NCBI GenBank assembly: GCA_031841125.1
Contig: CM063109.1
Span: 7,974,321-8,038,320 of the forward strand
Length of the DNA stretch: 64,000 nucleotides
Direction: 5' to 3'
From: Acanthococcus lagerstroemiae
Taxonomy: Eukaryota > Arthropoda > Insecta > Hemiptera > Eriococcidae
This document shows, piece after piece, positions 53,191 to 64,000 of the stretch (positions are counted from its first letter, which is position 1; every line of letters starts with the position of its first letter). Made by a program: the position numbers and the translations under genes. The notes beneath the pieces are model-generated. The model saw only the letters and a list, made by a program, of their open reading frames with translations, ran no database searches and was not told the DNA's origin.

Positions 53191-54129
53191 AATATCCATT
53201 GTTCGTTGAGTTCTCTATGTTTCTTATTCCCCGATTGACGAAAAATTAGTCACAGAACTTATTCAGTTCATAAAAATGTCATAAATTAAACTTGCGACCA
53301 AAAGTGTCCATTTTCAAACAATCGTAATGTAATAGGGTCAACCGCGATAGATTTTACTGTTATTAGTGAAAAATATTCTCTGATAGATTACCTATGAATT
53401 TTTTTTGGGGAAAAAAAAATCAAAAATGATGGGTAAAAATAAAGGCGAGTTAAGGTTGAGATTTTCATCCAGAAATTAATAAATTTTCAACTTCAATACT
53501 CTTTATAGAGATTTTGTAAGTACTTGATAGATCAATGCGATTCATAAACATACGTATTGAGATTTTTTCGTGATTTTTCTTTCAAAAATTGTTTGAATGC
53601 TCTCTATGTCTCTATGGTAAGTAGTCATGTTCACGCGAAAAGTGATAGGTATGACGTTTTATTTGGGCAATTTTCAATATTAAAAAAAAAAAATTGGACT
53701 GAGAATGTGGGTGAAAAAAATGTTAGTCAAAATCTCTCATGAAACATGATTTTTGTGAGAAAAAAGATGTGAAAATAAATAATTTAAGTCAGATTATGCT
53801 AAATAAATAGGTATACCTACGTGCATTATGTTGCTATCATAAGCACAAATAGCCGACTTCGAGGAGGACATGCTGACAAATATCAAATAATGCTAACAGA
53901 TCTTTTGCGTGTATACTTTTCAGTTTTTCGTTGTTTTCCTTTCTTGGGGGCAGAGAGCTGTTAGCGGATTAGGAGATAAGCCCTCTCATTTGCGCCTATG
54001 GCCGCTGTAATCTTAGATCTATTGTGCATACTATTTGATCTGTGGTTAATGATCCAAAACTGAAATAGATACAGCCGTATACGGAAATAAGGTATTAAAA
54101 TATTCAAAATTCAACTTCATATGATTAAA
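53191..54129. other. Space between convergent ppk genes
   Basis: AT-rich, with A- and T-runs (53682-53692) and no recognisable gene. This is the symmetry centre of the inverted ppk pair, yet no long inverted repeat is visible in it by eye. Confidence 0.45.
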
Positions 54130-54135
54130 TTTATT
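54130..54135 (-). terminator. Polyadenylation signal of ppk copy B
   Basis: AATAAA on the minus strand (TTTATT on plus), about 46 bp beyond the copy B stop. Confidence 0.5.
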
Positions 54136-54180
54136 GCAACAACTAGAACAAATAAGGAATATTTTTGAAGGACTATCAAA

Positions 54181-57100
54181 TTAAACGTGTCTGTCTTTCG
54201 TGTGCATTATCAATGGAAGCACCTTGGCTAGTTTACTTCTACGTTTGTAGTTTTTCCAAAGCACAATAATGACGATTCGTGCCATCCAGTAAATAAACTC
54301 TATCACACTTAGAAGACTGAAACCGAGAAACAGATTTGCTACACCTCCTAGTGATACTGCAATCAAAATAATAAATATATTTAGGACAACCAATACTCAA
54401 AAAGGACCAAGTTAATAAGTATAAATGGATAACCTGCTCATATTTGTATTATTTTGGTTATAGGGAGCATCCAAATTGATAATTATGATCTTATTTCTGC
54501 CTGTTATCTAGTTTTATTGGTAGGAAGATACCTCATCGATCGCTGTATGCTTTAATAACTTAATCACCTAATAAATCCATCCATGTGAAAGTAATATCAC
54601 GCTGATATTTGGTTGCTCCTAAATTCCCATAAGCAACATCCAAATGTCCATAATGATTTTGAGATAACCACTGTGAATCGGATAAGAAGTCAACTTCTAA
54701 ATCGTGTTCTGTTTCGTAACATGTATGAATGCAGTGGGAACAGTTCAATGATCTTTTCATCATCTCAAGATCGAAACCCGGTGTATTATCCGGTGGTCTC
54801 TGAAGTCTCATGAATGCTAGAAGAAAGTTGGAAAATGAATACGTTCTCTGAAATATAGGTATATGAGTAACAGACAACTTATTATTTACTAGCGGAAATC
54901 TTTTGGTAAGGATATACCTACTATATGTCGTCTTGCTATTTCAAAATGGCGTCGATACTTGATCAGTACTTATTACTCAAGGGTAAATGTTCATTAGGTA
55001 AAGCTCCAATTTGTCCCTATTATTCTCCGACCAATTGGAAAGCTATATTGGAGGGAACTCTAAAGTAGGAATGTACATGCAACATGGTGGCGATTTTACT
55101 GTGCTGATTGGTGGTATTAGTGATGACCAAAGGGGTGTATCAAACAGAAATAATGAACGCCGTTCTTGCGTGTTTATCAATTCAGGATGAGTCATATGAG
55201 CAAACGCATTCGTGTTGTAAAACTGCCATCTTGAAGAAAGACTTATGAATAAAGAATAAACAGGCAGAATAAAATAATGGATGCTGTTAAGCAAAAACCG
55301 CCCAAGCGACATTTGTTGACAAAATGAGCTGTTAGTGGTATTAGTAAGTGGTATCGTTGAAAAGAGCGTAAGAAGTGGAATTTTTCAAAATTGGACCCCC
55401 GATACAAAAATGTGTATCCACTTTGAAAAAATCTTATCGGTAAACGCTGTCCGTAAACCGACAAAATTCAAAGTATCGAATTATTATTGCATGTTTATTT
55501 TTTGGGAGCAATTTATCACTCAAACTGGACAGGTTCTCAGATCTGCCGCTAGGTGTCAGCCATTTCCATTTAGAGGCCAGTAATTATTTTTCTCACGTTG
55601 ACAATGATTTTGTGTAGAGGTGAGTTCTTCGTTAGTCGGAATGTGTTTTAATCATTATAATTCAGTATTTCGATTTTTATAGGCGCCGTGTAAATTACTT
55701 ACGAGCATGACTCATGATACATTCCAAATGCAACGTGCCACAGACCGGTTTCTTATCATCTGAAATAAAAGCGAACAGTGCATCATTGTGAGAGGTGAGT
55801 GATAACTTATGAATTTATTACATATGTATCTCATATTCTTTCACCCCAGAACATTGGGTACATAGATATTCCAGACGATTTGTGAGTCATTTTTCCCTGG
55901 AAGATACCCCTCAATTGTAATTGTTTTTGCTTTTAGGTATCTAACAAGTGGATTTACCAAATGGCGGAAAATAATACATGTTACAGTTGCATTCCTTTGC
56001 AATGTATATTAGTCGGCACTCAATCAAACACGAACTCTCGGTATAAACGTGATAAACATGCAATTCCATTTCATCTGGAAATACGCAGCCCCGTGTATGC
56101 ACGTCCAAATGTTTCACCGTGTCGCTGGTCACTGTGATGAAAGGGTATGTAGTTATACTAACTCGTTTACTTTGCTCTTCTCGTACCCATATACCATCAC
56201 CAGCATTCGGGTATTCGTACGACGTATGTATGATAACCTGTAAACATAAAGGTCGAAGGAATCCGTATTACCCTGTTTATTTTTTACGAAAATTAAACGG
56301 CTTGAGCGACTCGACATTTAGCTGTAAGAAATTTAATTCATTTTACCCGGACGCCGTTGAGATCTTTTTGACCGTACCCTAACGTTTCCGTTTCGTTGCA
56401 CTTGTTCATGAAAACTTCCAGACCCGTGACTGTACCAACTGCTGTGTTGCGGCGTAATTGACAGCCCTCGTACATAATGTCATCTTCTTCGACTATACCT
56501 AAATTTTCAAGTACTTCGGAAAGCGGGCTGTGTATTATAAAAATGCAAATTAATGTACCTACTTACAGCTTACAGATGAATGATTGAGAGATTGAAGGAA
56601 TAAAATGAGATTATGTAGTAGGTGGCGTAGAGTGATTTTGCTCAGAATATTTTCCAATACCAATGTTTCCCGCTTTCGGAGGTTAGGGAGTTGAATGAAT
56701 AACAGAATCCCTCTTCAGTACGTTGCAGTGAAAATACATCGCAGCAGTCCACCTGCTCGCCATGCCAATTACAAACTGCGAACAATTCTGAGCATTCCGG
56801 CAGTACCTGTTTAAAAAAAAAAAAAAAAGAGAAACGCGATTGACTATTGAATCAACGAATATGGACGGTTTACAGAAATTGTATCTTATTACCGTTAGCA
56901 TGAAGTCTGTCAGGTTGATATCTTTTAACAACGGCAACAAATGTCGGCTGGCATTTATGTGCGGTTTCATTCGGAAGTAAGTGGGTTGCTGCATCATGGA
57001 CAACGCACTCATAACGTTTAGTAAAGCCGTTTCCATGTGCTCACCGGTAATGTTGACGTATCTGTGGGTTATTTGATCTAGAAATAACTTGTTCTCGCTC

Positions 57101-59005
57101 GCCCCGCGAATAAATGATCGATTGATGTGCTCATAGTGTGATAGTCTATACGTATCTTTGTGTTTTTCATTAATGTGACTACGTGATGTTCTAAAGCTAC
57201 CACCACGGAACTTGACGTCAGACATTCATAATATTATACCTATAGCTCTGATCTTTTAAAGCAGTATTGCAATGTATGAGGTACCGGAATATTATTCCTA
57301 TGATGATTTAATGTCCACTGGATTTGTTTGACAGAAGGATATTATTTTTGGATGTACAGCAACAGTAAGTCAGTCCAGGATTGATTTCAAAGAGTGAATG
57401 AATACTAGCTGCAATATGTCTCGCTAACTCCAGGTAAATATCCTGGTGATAGCTTTTTGTGAGACAAATCATTTGAACATCAAATTATTATCTCATAAAT
57501 ATAGTCTGTTCACGTTAAAAGGTCCAGTGTTTTAGCCGCAAAAACACATAAACAAATTGGACTTCTTAACGAGAACAGACTACAGTGTTATATCAATCTC
57601 ATCAGGCTTTACAGCTTACTGTAGGCATTGATTGGGATATCACTGTAACTATAAATAAGCGTGGTAATTTCACTCTAATATCGTAATATTGGATTTACAA
57701 ACCTATCTATTCCAGATTATTACAATTTTTTGGTATCAGGGAGAATTACCATGGTGGGTGAAATATCGAAACTGCTTTTCTGCGCTGAAATTTTTCCTCC
57801 CATAGGTACGTATATTATAGGTATGCGATTACCTGCTGAAGTAGCTCATGGCGACAGACTTCTTGACTTTATTAGCCGGGCATACGGTAATTGAGGGAAA
57901 TGGGAAAAGGTACAGAGGTAAATGAGTATCTTTGACAGCCAAAACAGTTGGTATGGTGCGGTAACGAATCCAGAGTTGGCTGGCCAGCAGACAAGCAGCT
58001 AATGTGCATATGATAAGCGCTGTCAACCAGAATACCCTTTGAATATAAAATGGAAAATATTAGTGCAGCTCAATCAAGAAACTTCATACTAGTTTTCTTA
58101 GCAATATTCAAAAAACAGTGAAACTAGTTTGAATTGTAATTACTAGAAGTGTATCAGTATAAATTAATAAACCAATTTTTAGAAACTTTTGAGAAAAAAA
58201 ATATTACTTAACGTCTCAAACAGAATCGACTTTTGTATTAGACTGATGTAAAAAAAGATACCTTTATTACGGCATCCAGGCAAACAGTGTGTTGGCAGAA
58301 AAATACGACTAAAAAGCAATTGCTGGAAACTAGGTTTATAAAAATTTTTCACAATGTAGATATATAGCTGTTTTGTTTTATGTTGAAAAAAATGAAAATT
58401 AAAAAATAAGACCTAATTGTTTTCTGAACCTTATTATTATGTTTAGAAACTGAGAACCATTATGAAAGAAAGTTGAATTCATCCTGTACTCCACCATTTT
58501 TATAACACTTTTATATACAGGGTTAGTCAGTTTTCCTTCCGCCATAGGAAAACTCCGTTACGCTGAATGAAGTATGACTCAACGTGTTATCTACCAGAAT
58601 GTACAGTACGTTCTGTTATCGGTTAGACGCGCCACACGAATAGTGTGTAGCGCGCCTAACTGATAACAGATATTCAGTGTGACGGTGTTTTCCTATGGCG
58701 GAAGGAAAAGTGACTGACCCTGTATACTGTTTAATTATGCGTATTAATAGTATATACACCGCACCCTCTGTTAGTGTATTTAAGTGGACTAAATAGGTAT
58801 AGTGAAAATCAAGTTGAATTACTTACTTTTCTAGTATGTTCGCTTTCACATTTGAGACATATCGAAGTCCGTGTACTGAACTTTGACTTGTGTAGTCCTG
58901 GATAAGGTCGCAAGGTTCAGGTAATCTCAACGTTTCCGCTATAAGCTCTCTCTTCCGTTGCATTTCCTGCCGCCATTTTTTCGCCGTCCATCCCTGCAAC
59001 TTCAT
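54181..59005 (-). CDS. ppk: Pickpocket-type DEG/ENaC sodium channel, copy B
   Basis: Nine minus-strand exons: 59005-58827, 58036-57833, 57061-56893, 56806-56661, 56527-56347, 56237-55958, 55759-55703, 54816-54568 and 54356-54181, in phase for 546 aa. Exons 2, 3, 4, 6 and 7 have exactly the same lengths as in copy A (204, 169, 146, 280, 57). Features: SVHGLRY (gating His-Gly), TM1 VFWLTALIICTLAACLLASQ, FPFPSITVC, LQRTEEGFCYSFNSLTS, HLDVHTRGCVFPDEMELHVY, CLIECRLIYIAKECNC, CSHCIHTCYE, KYQRDITFTWMDLL and TM2 GGVANLFLGFSLLSVIEFIY (GFS filter kept; one Gly before it is Asn). Start ATG 59005 mirrors copy A. For exons 3, 5 and 8 the acceptor was chosen by phase and homology. Intron 1 holds a MITE at 58516 and intron 7 a MITE family A fragment. 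Appears intact. Confidence 0.92.
55335..55456. mobile_element. MITE family A, copy 3 (partial)
   Basis: TATCGTTGAAAAGAGCGTAA then GAATTTTTCAAAATTGGACC matches the interior of the copy at 16957-17212 and, inverted, that at 34898-35140. The inverted ends are missing. Confidence 0.6.
57502..57582. mobile_element. Tiny foldback MITE (81 bp), ppk B intron 2
   Basis: TAGTCTGTTCACGTTAAAAG at the left recurs inverted at the right (CTTCTTAACGAGAACAGACTA) with a few mismatches and a short loop. No ORF. Confidence 0.6.
58514..58726. mobile_element. MITE with TA duplication (Tc1/mariner-like), ppk B intron 1
   Basis: The 209-bp element at 58516-58724 begins TACAGGGTTAGTCAGTTTTC and ends, inverted, TTTTCC..GTGACTGACCCTGTA. 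It has long inverted ends (about 40 bp, including CCTTCCGCCATAGGAAAAC) and is flanked by TA on both sides. TA targets and TACAGGGT ends fit a mariner-like MITE. Confidence 0.8.
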
Positions 59006-59633
59006 TGTTGGAGGTACTCAACCAGAGTGTAAGCAGTCACATTGGACAGCGACTTCTCTCGGCTGGCTCCTGTTTGTTGTAAATTTTCTCATGCTCACTG
59101 CACTTTCCCTCTTTTTATTTACATGTTTCTGTCCGATTATATTTCATAATGATTTTTTTTTTTGTCACGTGTTCCTTTTTAAATTCTTATGACAAATGTG
59201 TGCAAGTTTGGTTAACATATTTGCATATCATTACGCCGTTCAGTATCCATTTATGTTTCTGCAAAGTTATATAGGTTGTGTTTGCTTACAGTTTTGTATA
59301 GGTATTACAGTCAACATGAAAAACCGTAATTCTGATTCATCAGTGCGTGATTATAGAATCTACAAAGAGTGTTTGAAAATATATGTTTTTAATGAATGGC
59401 CCAGAAAAAGAACATATCTGTCATTATTGTGATTTTGTAGGAAAGCGAAAAGACGGAATCCTAAACCGTTATTTCAGGTAGGCTTCATATCACTTTTCTC
59501 ATGCTGTCGGCTTATCGATCATGTAAGTCTCTGCGCAGTTAACCAATTAATTAAGTGCTAGATAGACTCAATTATAATCGAGAACGCACTTTGTCAAGAA
59601 TATCATCTTTTTCCCACCAAACATTAAAACATT
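59006..59633. other. Intergenic upstream of ppk B
   Basis: Would include the ppk B promoter. A 78-codon ORF at 59196-59432 (+) is unrecognised. T-run at 59154-59163. Confidence 0.35.
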
Positions 59634-59747
59634 TGTTTAGATAAAATATAGCTTATCTTTAAGTTTTATCATGAGTTTCGTACATGCATTGCACAGTACG
59701 GTTTTTTCATGATAAGACTGAAAGATAAGCTATATTTTATCTAAACA
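59634..59747. mobile_element. Foldback element family B, copy 1
   Basis: The arm TGTTTAGATAAAATATAGCT then TATCTTTAAGTTTTATCATG is repeated inverted at the right end, with a loop containing CATGCATTGCACA. The flanks also carry a short outer inverted pair (CCCACCAAA near 59612, TTTGGTGGG near 59768). Confidence 0.8.
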
Positions 59748-59992
59748 TTTTGACCTGAAACTGGTCTTTGGTGGGAATCCAAGTAATTGAGGCATCAAGG
59801 GAATGAGTCAACGAGGACGCGAGTAAATCCGCATTAATTTGATCCAGTAGATCGGATCAATTCGACGAGTATTTGCGAAGCAGAAAGCCAGCTGCAGCTA
59901 AAGTCGAGTGAATATAGTATTCTGCAGCTCAATGGTCTCAGAGAGGGTATTTGCACCACAGATCAGGTCTGGTCCTCCGGGCCGGATGACCA

Positions 59993-60118
59993 TGTTTAGA
60001 TAAAATATAGCTTATCTTCAAGTCTTATCATGAGTTTCGTGACCTGATCTGTGGTGCAAATACCAACAGTACGAAACTCATGATAAGACTTAAAGATAAG
60101 CTATATTTTATCTAAACA
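59993..60118. mobile_element. Foldback element family B, copy 2, with captured flank
   Basis: Same arms as 59634-59747 in the same arrangement, ending at GTTTCGT on the left and ACGAAAC on the right. The loop is different: 60041-60064 is an exact 24-bp reverse complement of the host flank at 59946-59969, which lies just outside the element. Confidence 0.85.
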
Positions 60119-60399
60119 ACAGTTAAACAAGTAAACTAGTGGTTTTAAGCAAAAGTTTGTTCAACGGAAGATAAAAATAATGAAATTAGTGGTGGATGTA
60201 TTTCGGAAAGAGTTTTAGATTCAACTCTCATTTTTTCAAGGTATTTAATTCGACCTATGGGGAACTACTCAGTCTTATCAATCAATTCAGCCTTTAATTA
60301 CCATAAGTGTACATAAAATTTTGTGTACAATTGGTTGGAACCCCCGCGACACGAGACCTATGTATATAATATAGATAAACAATATTTTGAGTCCGTCTG

Positions 60400-60690
60400 T
60401 ATCGGTCCCTCGGCAGCGTTCAGATATCACCGGCGCCACCCGATCCATCATGCGCCCAGCCTTGGGCATAGGCCTCTCCTACCCGTTTCCAGCAATTTTT
60501 CTGTCTCTAGCACTTCTCCCCCAGACTATTCCTCCCGTCTGAATAATTTCGTCCTTCCATCTCAATTTGGGTCTCCCTACCTTCCTTTTTTTACCCCTCT
60601 GTTGCCAAACGAATACCTTTCTTTTCCCATCTCCCTTCCTCCCTCCTGGCCACAAAATTTTTCATGATATCTTTATGGTATTGCTTTGGT
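60400..60690 (-). mobile_element. RTE-like LINE 3' fragment
   Basis: Minus-strand broken frames show the RTE-like tail: a (K/R)-rich GR..D.L.R stretch near 60560, then CWKRVGEAYAQGWAHDG near 60470. This resembles WRRTVDAYARRWA of the 7.6-kb copy. No RT core remains. Confidence 0.6.
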
Positions 60691-60919
60691 GCTTTTGTGA
60701 AATTTTGGTCTATTTTGATTCATAATTCGGATTTTGCAGTGGCATAAATTCAGAGCCTCTGGAATATTTGGATCTATCCAAAAATAAGTAGTTGTAGATT
60801 GGAATCAGTGGACGATGTGAGTAGAAATAGAAACATTGGTTGATATCTTTTCCTATGAACCTCTGAAATTGGCTTCTAGATGCGCTGCTAACCCATATAG
60901 ATAGGCGGACAAAAAGACT

Positions 60920-61210
60920 GATTGTCTAACTGACAAATTGGTTTATTCAAGTTAGAATAAATTTTATAAAAACCATAATACTTGATTGATAATATGGAAA
61001 AGATGAATCCAATCATCTACAGGGTATAATAGCTCCTCAAATTCAAAAACACTGTTGTCCGCTACTATTAAATAGACAGACAAACTGGCCGACTTTTTTA
61101 TTCAAGTTCTTGAAAACAATAATACATATTATGTTTAGATTAGGGAAAAAGTGAATCCTATCATTTGTAATGTGAAGTTCCTGAAATTCAAAAAAACATC
61201 GTAGTCGGTA
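60920..61210. repeat. Diverged tandem duplication (~150 bp x 2)
   Basis: The run ACAAATTGGTTTATTCAAGTT near 60930 with ATGAATCCAATCATC near 61003 resembles ACTTTTTTATTCAAGTTCTT near 61092 with GTGAATCCTATCATTTG near 61151. Both continue with CTC(A)AAATTCAAAAA. Two decayed copies; function unknown. Confidence 0.5.
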
Positions 61211-62999
61211 TAAAGAAAAAAAAAAGTGAATGTTGGTGGAAACGGATTTTGTATTTACGAGATAATATTCAGTCGTAAAATTCACCATTGTGAATATCGT
61301 GAAAATCTGTTAGAAACTATCGATTGCTTCCAGTCTTGGAATAAAAGGGAAAACTGACGTCGTGCTGTGTTATTAGAGGCAATTACGAATTCTAAATAAA
61401 ATTATAAACAGGGAAACGGATTTCCACGACCATGCACTTGACCGAAGAGTGGTAAGTTGAGGGTTCGAGCATTTAACAGTTTCCTTTTACACGAGAGGGC
61501 CTTTTTCGTGCTCGTGCGAAACGTTTTTTGAAATTGATTCGAAACGAGATTTTTTATTAGAAAACAAAGAATTAAAACATATTCTCGTGTTTAAACAATA
61601 CCCCAAGACGGAACCGTTTTGTTCCTTCTTTCATATAAAAGTAGAGAGTCTTATGATTGAAAAAAAAAAAAGTTTCCTGCAACACGATGTATGTAATTTT
61701 TGAAAAGTTATTAGAATTATTTTGTAAATCTCGTTTCTTCGTTACCTGGCAATTTCTCCCGGATTTTTTGCTCTTTCACGCCCTTTTCGGCTTTGAAATA
61801 CAGTTGAATTTCTTAACAATTTCGATATAAAATTTATAGGGCAAGCGATGTAGACGGAAGAGGTTATTATACTTCGACCGTTGTTTTGCTTTAGTTATAC
61901 TATTTCAATGGGATAGCTCAACTTCTATTTATTATTATTCGTAACTGATATTCGTGACATAAATAACAGTAATTATGATGAAAAAATCAATTTTTCTGCT
62001 TGCGACTTGATACACGGAGACGCAAATAAAGCTGCTTTAAGAGAATTTAATAAAATTAATTTTACGATCTACTATGATTCGGTGTCCGAAAATTTATTCC
62101 GTTTTACAACGTTCATAAACTTTTAGAGGTTGTTCTCCCATTTCGTGAATGAGAAATCAATTTTAATGTAGGAATGGTTAGGCTTTCGTTTCTAGTACCT
62201 ACTGTTAGGGTCTCACTATACTTATGCTGTTTTCCCCCTGTTTCCCCCTAATCTTTACTTCCTGGAGAAAAAGTGACGTTTCTTAATGTAAAAACTCCGT
62301 AGCAAAAACTTTTAAAAAATAGCTACATTTAATAAATGTCAATTTCCCTTAAAACATCTTACTTCAAACAACGATTTGACTCAAAATGTGTTCTTCTTAA
62401 TATAATGAAAAACTCGGCAGGAGTTTTTTAAAGAGAAATTTCGTGTAGTGGATGCATATGGGCTCCAGAGTAGGGCTGATAGAATTGTAGTGATGAAATT
62501 ATATTCTTTCATTCAATGTTAATCAGTGATAAAATGTTTCTATGGTCTTCAAACTCTCCCATGTCTGCGTTTTTTTTTATTGTTTTTTTTTTTTCATAGA
62601 CGCTCTCTATTTCCATAGAAGTCCGATGTATCGATTGTAGATTTAAGACATATTACAACCGAATGGCATTAAAAATCTCTGTATTTCAAAATAATGAAGA
62701 AAAAAGTTTTGCTAGTTGTCAAAGTCAGTTCTGAGGTTACCTTAGCATCAAATTTCTCAAATACGTATTATAATATAATATTCTAAGCCACTCCGTACTA
62801 CTTATCGTGTCATCATTTTCATTCATTTTGCAACACCCCAATTATAATTTTCATTGAGAAATTTAGCTGGAATTGGTAATAACGGACCTTGAAATTCCGT
62901 TGAATATTACAGGAAATATTATGTGACCTGAAATCATTAAATGGAACAAATCTAGTGTTATGAGAAGGGTACGCTAAGTTTGAGAAAATGGAAAACATA
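61211..62999. other. Intergenic, nothing recognised
   Basis: AT-rich, with short T- and A-runs (62569-62594). No gene seen. Confidence 0.4.
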
Positions 63000-63620
63000 T
63001 GACAAAATGAAAGGTAATTGATGAGAAGTTGTATACAAAATTTAAATGACTTAGTATAATTTGGGCATTGGAAAATTAAAGAAAAAGGTCTGATTTTAAT
63101 TTAAAAATGGGTAACTGTCTATTGTGGAAACTTGATTGATTTTTGAAGTTTTTGAATAAGATAGGAAAGTGATTAGAAAAGGTAGAAATGTTGGGGAAAA
63201 CTCAACCGTATTATGAGTTCACTTGAAGGTATACTAAAGTAATTTTCTTATTTTCTTCGGTGAATTCAGTTAAAGTTATTGTCTGTACAAAAATCTGAAA
63301 AACAAGAAAAAAACATGGAAAAAATATATAAAATGAATGAAATTTGTATCCACAATTTGAATTTATAGTAACGAAAAATTAAGGAAAATGCCCTAGTTTT
63401 GATCAAAATATCAAAAGAAGTAAAAAAAAATATGAGCGCTAAAAATTGAACTGGTAAAAACTTTTAAAAACATAAGAAATTAGTGGAATTTGCATGTAAA
63501 ATTTTGTATATTTTTGAACGTGTAGTGATGAAAAATTAAGCAATAACAGTCTGTTTTTAATTAGAAATAGGTAAACACTTATTATGAAAGACTAAATTAA
63601 AAATTATGGTTATGTAATAT
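63000..63620. repeat. Decayed ~150-bp tandem repeats
   Basis: GAAAATTAAAG..GGTCTGATTTTAATT near 63070, GAAAAATTAAGG near 63374 and GAAAAATTAAGCAATAACAG near 63530 each follow a GTATA/AAAATTT block and precede TTAA.TAGAAATAGGTAA-like sequence. Spacing is about 298 and 157 bp, consistent with units near 150 bp with one unit obscured. Confidence 0.45.
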
Positions 63621-64000
63621 GGAATGACGCTGCATTTTTTTATTCGGACCAGTGGCGACGGAAAATTTATTCAAGGGCTTCGAAAATTTGAATATATAAT
63701 TAACAAAAAAATTGGTTTTTGTCTTTGAAGACCGAGTTAACAAACTGAAAATCTTGTAAATCTCGTCCTTGAAATCTTTCAGGGCGCCTTCTTATCTATT
63801 TACTGAATAATTTTTGATTTTTTAACTTTCTGTCTGATTCGAGCAGTTCCACTTTTATTATGGCTATACTTATTTTACTTTTTTGTTTCCTATTTTCTTC
63901 TTTCTGATTTTCACTCCCGCAAGGAAAGACAGGATATTTTAGTGTAAAAACTCAGTATAAAACCAACATTTTTTATTGAAAAAAAAAATTATGCCAGAGT
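63621..64000. other. Intergenic window end, nothing recognised
   Basis: AT-rich; no ORF or repeat that I can name. Confidence 0.4.

Noticed and set aside
60323..60667. 114-codon plus-strand ORF as a gene
   Set aside because: It is antisense to the RTE-like tail on the minus strand.

Overview
This window reads as nuclear DNA of an insect or close arthropod relative. It is AT-rich and its genes are split by short GT-AG introns. It carries DEG/ENaC channels of the pickpocket (ppk) type and an R1-clade LINE, a clade typical of arthropods, along with RTE-like LINEs, tRNA-headed SINEs and many small foldback elements. The order cannot be fixed from sequence alone. I saw no bacterial operons, rRNA, CRISPR array or viral genes.

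Five host genes can be assembled exon by exon. AATF/Che-1 (+, 17857-20113) is a nucleolar ribosome-biogenesis factor. It runs tail-to-tail into Asterix/WDR83OS (-, 20927-20292), a subunit of the ER PAT chaperone complex. RUFY (+, 26377-46892) encodes a RUN-coiled-coil-FYVE endosomal adaptor. It has long transposon-filled introns and a duplicated exon pair that appears to switch between a FYVE-bearing long form and a FYVE-less short form. Two ppk sodium-channel genes (+, 50300-53148 and -, 59005-54181) point tail to tail and share every intron position and phase, so they are an inverted duplicate pair. One further orphan exon (21476-21707) has good splice borders but I do not recognise it.

The rest is mostly mobile DNA. 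0.35-16.1 kb holds an RTE remnant, a GC-rich 5'-truncated R1-clade LINE with a perfect 15-bp target duplication, an RTE copy with a 653-codon open reverse-transcriptase frame, an internally deleted RTE copy, a LINE tail, a hAT-type MITE and a 0.6-kb foldback. 23.3-25.2 kb is a degenerate 46-bp tandem array that changes orientation several times. Inside RUFY lie two head-to-head SINEs, three antisense LINE copies (one with RNase H and a perfect 87-bp-armed palindrome), a hAT MITE with an exact 8-bp duplication and several foldbacks. The right end (59-64 kb) has a pair of foldbacks, one of which carries an inverted copy of its own flank, an RTE tail and decayed tandem repeats.

The genes are not an operon-like unit; each is an ordinary eukaryotic gene. 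The observations most worth following up are the RUFY alternative exon pair, the mirrored ppk genes, the perfect palindrome inside the LINE, the flank-capturing foldback and the orientation-switching array. I did not find convincing evidence of a wholly new biological system.
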